Source: Pseudolabrys sp. (GTDB taxonomy: Bacteria > Pseudomonadota > Alphaproteobacteria > Rhizobiales > Xanthobacteraceae). Taken from it: a stretch of DNA of 16,285 nucleotides. The position numbers were made by a program, and so were the translations under genes. How positions within the stretch are numbered: the stretch's first letter is position 1; each line of letters starts with the position of its first letter. Positions 14,296 to 16,285 of this stretch are shown piece by piece. Location of the stretch: positions 1 through 16,285 of the forward strand of contig JAQSCR010000428.1 in NCBI GenBank assembly GCA_029945495.1, in the 5' to 3' direction. The notes beneath the pieces are model-generated. The model was not told where the DNA came from. It made no database searches and saw only the letters and a program-made list of their open reading frames with translations.

Positions 14296-15900
14296 TCAGC
14301 GAGACGCTGGGGATAGAACCACCGCTTTGTCCTTCGGCCAGCGCACCCGCCAGCCGAGCTTGATGTCGCGGGCCTCGCCTGGAGCCGCCTCGAACGCCCA
14401 TTCCAGCACGCCGCGCCGGTCATGCAGGTCCCGCGCGGTCGGCGGCGTCGTCAGTTGGAGCATCTCGACCGCGATGTCCTCGTTCTCGCTGACCGGTATC
14501 TGGTCCTCGATGCTGACCCTGATCGGGAAGTCATGGCCGTTGCGAATCGCGGTCTTGAACTCGCGCTCGTCGGTCTTCGACGAGCCGGTGATGCCGACGG
14601 TACCTTCGGTCTTTCGTACTACGGTACGGGCGACTTTGACCTTGTCATCGGCGCCGAACCCGAGCCGGACCGCCTGATCTTTTGGTGTCAGCGGCATTGG
14701 CGAGCGGCCGACGAAGACGCCGTCGCGGTAAATCGAAACGTTGCCGGGCAGCAGCGGCGCATCTTCGGTATTCTTGAAACCCGCTTCGAGAAACGCGGTT
14801 TCGTCGAGCGCCGGCACCGCGCGCACGGTCAACTCCGGCGCAACAGCCGCGCTGGCGATGCGGAAGCCCTTGGCGCCTTGCTGCGCCGGCAAAGTGACGC
14901 GGCCGGGAATACGGAAGACGACCTGAAAGCCGGTGGCTTCGAGAACGGCTTCCTGTTCCTGCGCAGGCGCCGGCGCTGTCTCGCTTTTGAAGCGCGCGGT
15001 CGGGGGGCCGCGTCGCGTTGCATCTCGGCGAGCGGCCGAGGCAGCGTCGGATAGTGCGCGATCAGCGGCCGCAGGTTCGGTGCGCTGCCGCCGGCCGCGG
15101 TGCGGACCGTAGACACCGCGAGCGCGACATCGTCCCAATCCTCCCCGGTCGACTGGTTGATCTCGGCGCGCCGGATCAATTCAAGCGAAGGTTTTTTGCT
15201 TTTGCCGCCGATATCGAGCCGGGCGTCATAAAGCGGCGTCCAGCGCGCGCCGCGCACCGCATAGCGGCGGCGCCAGCGCTGAGATCGATGCGCAGTTCGA
15301 GCTTGCGCGGCGGATTGGCCCGGCGTTCGGCATCAAGACCGGCGAGCGCGCGGTCGATCTCGCGCTGCTTTACTTTCGCCTCGCGCACGGCGCCATCGGC
15401 GGCGGCGACTTCCTCGGCCACAGCGGCGAAGGCCGACCGCCATTCACTGAGCGGCCGCGCTTCGCCTTTGTCGCCGATACCGGCCGGCGCGCTTTCCGCG
15501 AAACGTTCCGCAAATTTTCGCCGCGCATTGGCGGCGGCAATCGCGCCGTCGAGCGCGGCGCCTCGATACGCTTGTCGATCTCGGGAAGATTGGCCGGCGG
15601 CGACGGCCGCGGCGTCCGTATATCGATAGCGCCGATGGTCAGATTTGCGCCGCCCTCGCCCTCAACACGCAGCGATGACGGATCGAGCGACAAAGGCAGA
15701 TCGCGCGTCAGCAGCGTGCTGTCGCCGGCGGCGAGATCGGCCTTTATGATGCGGGTGACAGTGGCGCCGTCGGGATAGACAATGACATTGTCGATGCGTG
15801 ACGTTGATTCGATATCGGCGGCCTGCGCAGCAACGGAAAGTGCGGCGAGTGCAATGCCAGCGCCAATACCAATGCCAGAGAGCGATAAGAGCCGGCGCAT
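14296..15900 (-). pseudogene. MuiA-like (DUF4140/DUF4139) secreted protein, broken by three frameshifts
   Basis: Pieces of one gene lie in successive frames on the minus strand. The start at 15900 has a ribosome site GGGAGGA and a signal peptide (MRRLLSLSGIGIGAGIALAA ... AQA). The DUF4140 part follows (SRIDNVIVYPDGATVTRIIK) up to EIDKRIEA. Near 15553-15563 a one-base loss shifts the frame into ALDGAIAAANARRKFAERFA and the coiled-coil stretch to LELRIDLSAG. Near 15255-15280 it shifts again, into RYAVRGARWTPLYDARLDIG. Near 15004-15015, at a C-run, it shifts into PTARFKSETAPAPAQ and the DUF4139 tail to the stop at 14296. Total length (about 535 codons) is normal, so the gene was intact recently. 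Assembly error is the alternative, but neighbouring genes are clean. The family is periplasmic, originally named for mucoidy inhibition. Confidence 0.75.
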
Positions 15901-16001
15901 CGTGTGTCCTCCCGAAACAATCTGTCCGGCAGGAGCGTGATGGGAATTCAGGTTTCCATAAGGCGGCAAAACGGCGGAATTCGACTGCACCGCTTAAGAC
16001 G

Positions 16002-16046
16002 ATATGTGGGCCGGCAGCGGTAACGCACCGCCGCCTGCCCACATAT
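16002..16046 (-). other. Long hairpin after serA
   Basis: ATATGTGGGC (16002-16011) pairs with GCCCACATAT (16037-16046), and the inner 24 bases pair further with one mismatch (GGCGGCGGT/ACCGCTGCC). It begins 23 bases after the serA stop. No long T-run follows on the minus strand. It probably ends or protects the serA transcript. Confidence 0.45.
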
Positions 16047-16068
16047 TATTGCGTATATTTGACGTCTC

Positions 16069-16285
16069 TTAGAAATGCAGCGGCCTTGCGCTCTGCACCT
16101 GCGGCAGGGCGCGGACTTTGGCGAGCACGTCGGCCGGCAATTCGCCGTCGATCTCGATCAGGGCCACCGCCGAGCCGCCGGGCGCTTCGCGGCCAACGTG
16201 GAAGGGGGCGATGTTGATATTGGCCTCGCCCAGGGTCGAGGAGAAGCGGCCGATGAAGCCCGGCTTGTCGAGATTGGTAATGTAG
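16069..16285 (-). CDS. serA: D-3-phosphoglycerate dehydrogenase, C-terminal ACT domain (partial)
   Basis: The last 71 codons before TAA at 16069, running off the right edge, so the N-terminal catalytic domains are missing. The visible part is the ACT regulatory domain, which binds serine in this family: YITNLDKPGFIGRFSSTLGE, then NINIAPFHVGREAPGGSAVA, ending in QSARPLHF. That ending is typical of the alphaproteobacterial long-form SerA. The enzyme starts serine synthesis by oxidising 3-phosphoglycerate. Identification rests on the ACT domain and ending only. Confidence 0.88.
   Translation of the reverse strand, partial: YITNLDKPGFIGRFSSTLGEANINIAPFHVGREAPGGSAVALIEIDGELPADVLAKVRALPQVQSARPLHF

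Noticed and set aside
1..16285. CRISPR array, insertion sequence or phage genes
   Set aside because: No regularly spaced direct repeats, transposase, integrase or phage structural gene was found.

Overview
The window is high-GC DNA that looks like an alphaproteobacterium of the order Hyphomicrobiales (Rhizobiales), near the Bradyrhizobiaceae/Xanthobacteraceae. The basis is the gene order DUF6476-like protein / RluA-type pseudouridine synthase / rpoH, the order serA / MuiA-like / purA, the RpoH-type sigma factor, an EcfG-type promoter motif, and dispersed palindromic repeats of a kind common in that group. Both ends cut through genes: arsJ is incomplete on the left and serA on the right.

Left part (1-5105, all minus strand) is a metal and arsenic resistance block: a P1B-type metal ATPase, then an ArsR-ArsC fusion, an ArsJ-associated GAPDH and ArsJ. 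The last three form a tight operon. ArsR senses arsenite, ArsC reduces arsenate, and the GAPDH/ArsJ pair makes and exports 1-arseno-3-phosphoglycerate. The block abuts the 3' end of a tRNA-Glu(CTC) gene. Between them lies the tail of an XRE-type helix-turn-helix gene cut off at the tRNA, so the block may be an island inserted at the tRNA.

Middle part (5282-8182) is core genome: tRNA-Glu, a small membrane protein, a divergent pseudouridine synthase, and rpoH with a long leader and a candidate EcfG (general stress) promoter. A strong terminator follows rpoH.

From 8200 to 9495 lie two palindromic repeat units, a small Lys/Arg-rich protein, and a 735-base stretch without a gene. That stretch contains a candidate structured RNA on the minus strand (about 8885-9277) with a promoter-like sequence, perfect long helices and three GNRA-type hairpin loops. 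It is the least explained part of the window.

Right part (9496-16285): a DUF2189 membrane protein with terminator; a PadR regulator resembling the E. coli iron/nickel regulator YqjI (NfeR), preceded by two AAGATATATCTT palindromes; then on the minus strand serA (3' end), a MuiA-like gene broken by three frameshifts, purA, and a large single-pass membrane protein with a His/Glu/Asp/Gln-rich low-complexity region.
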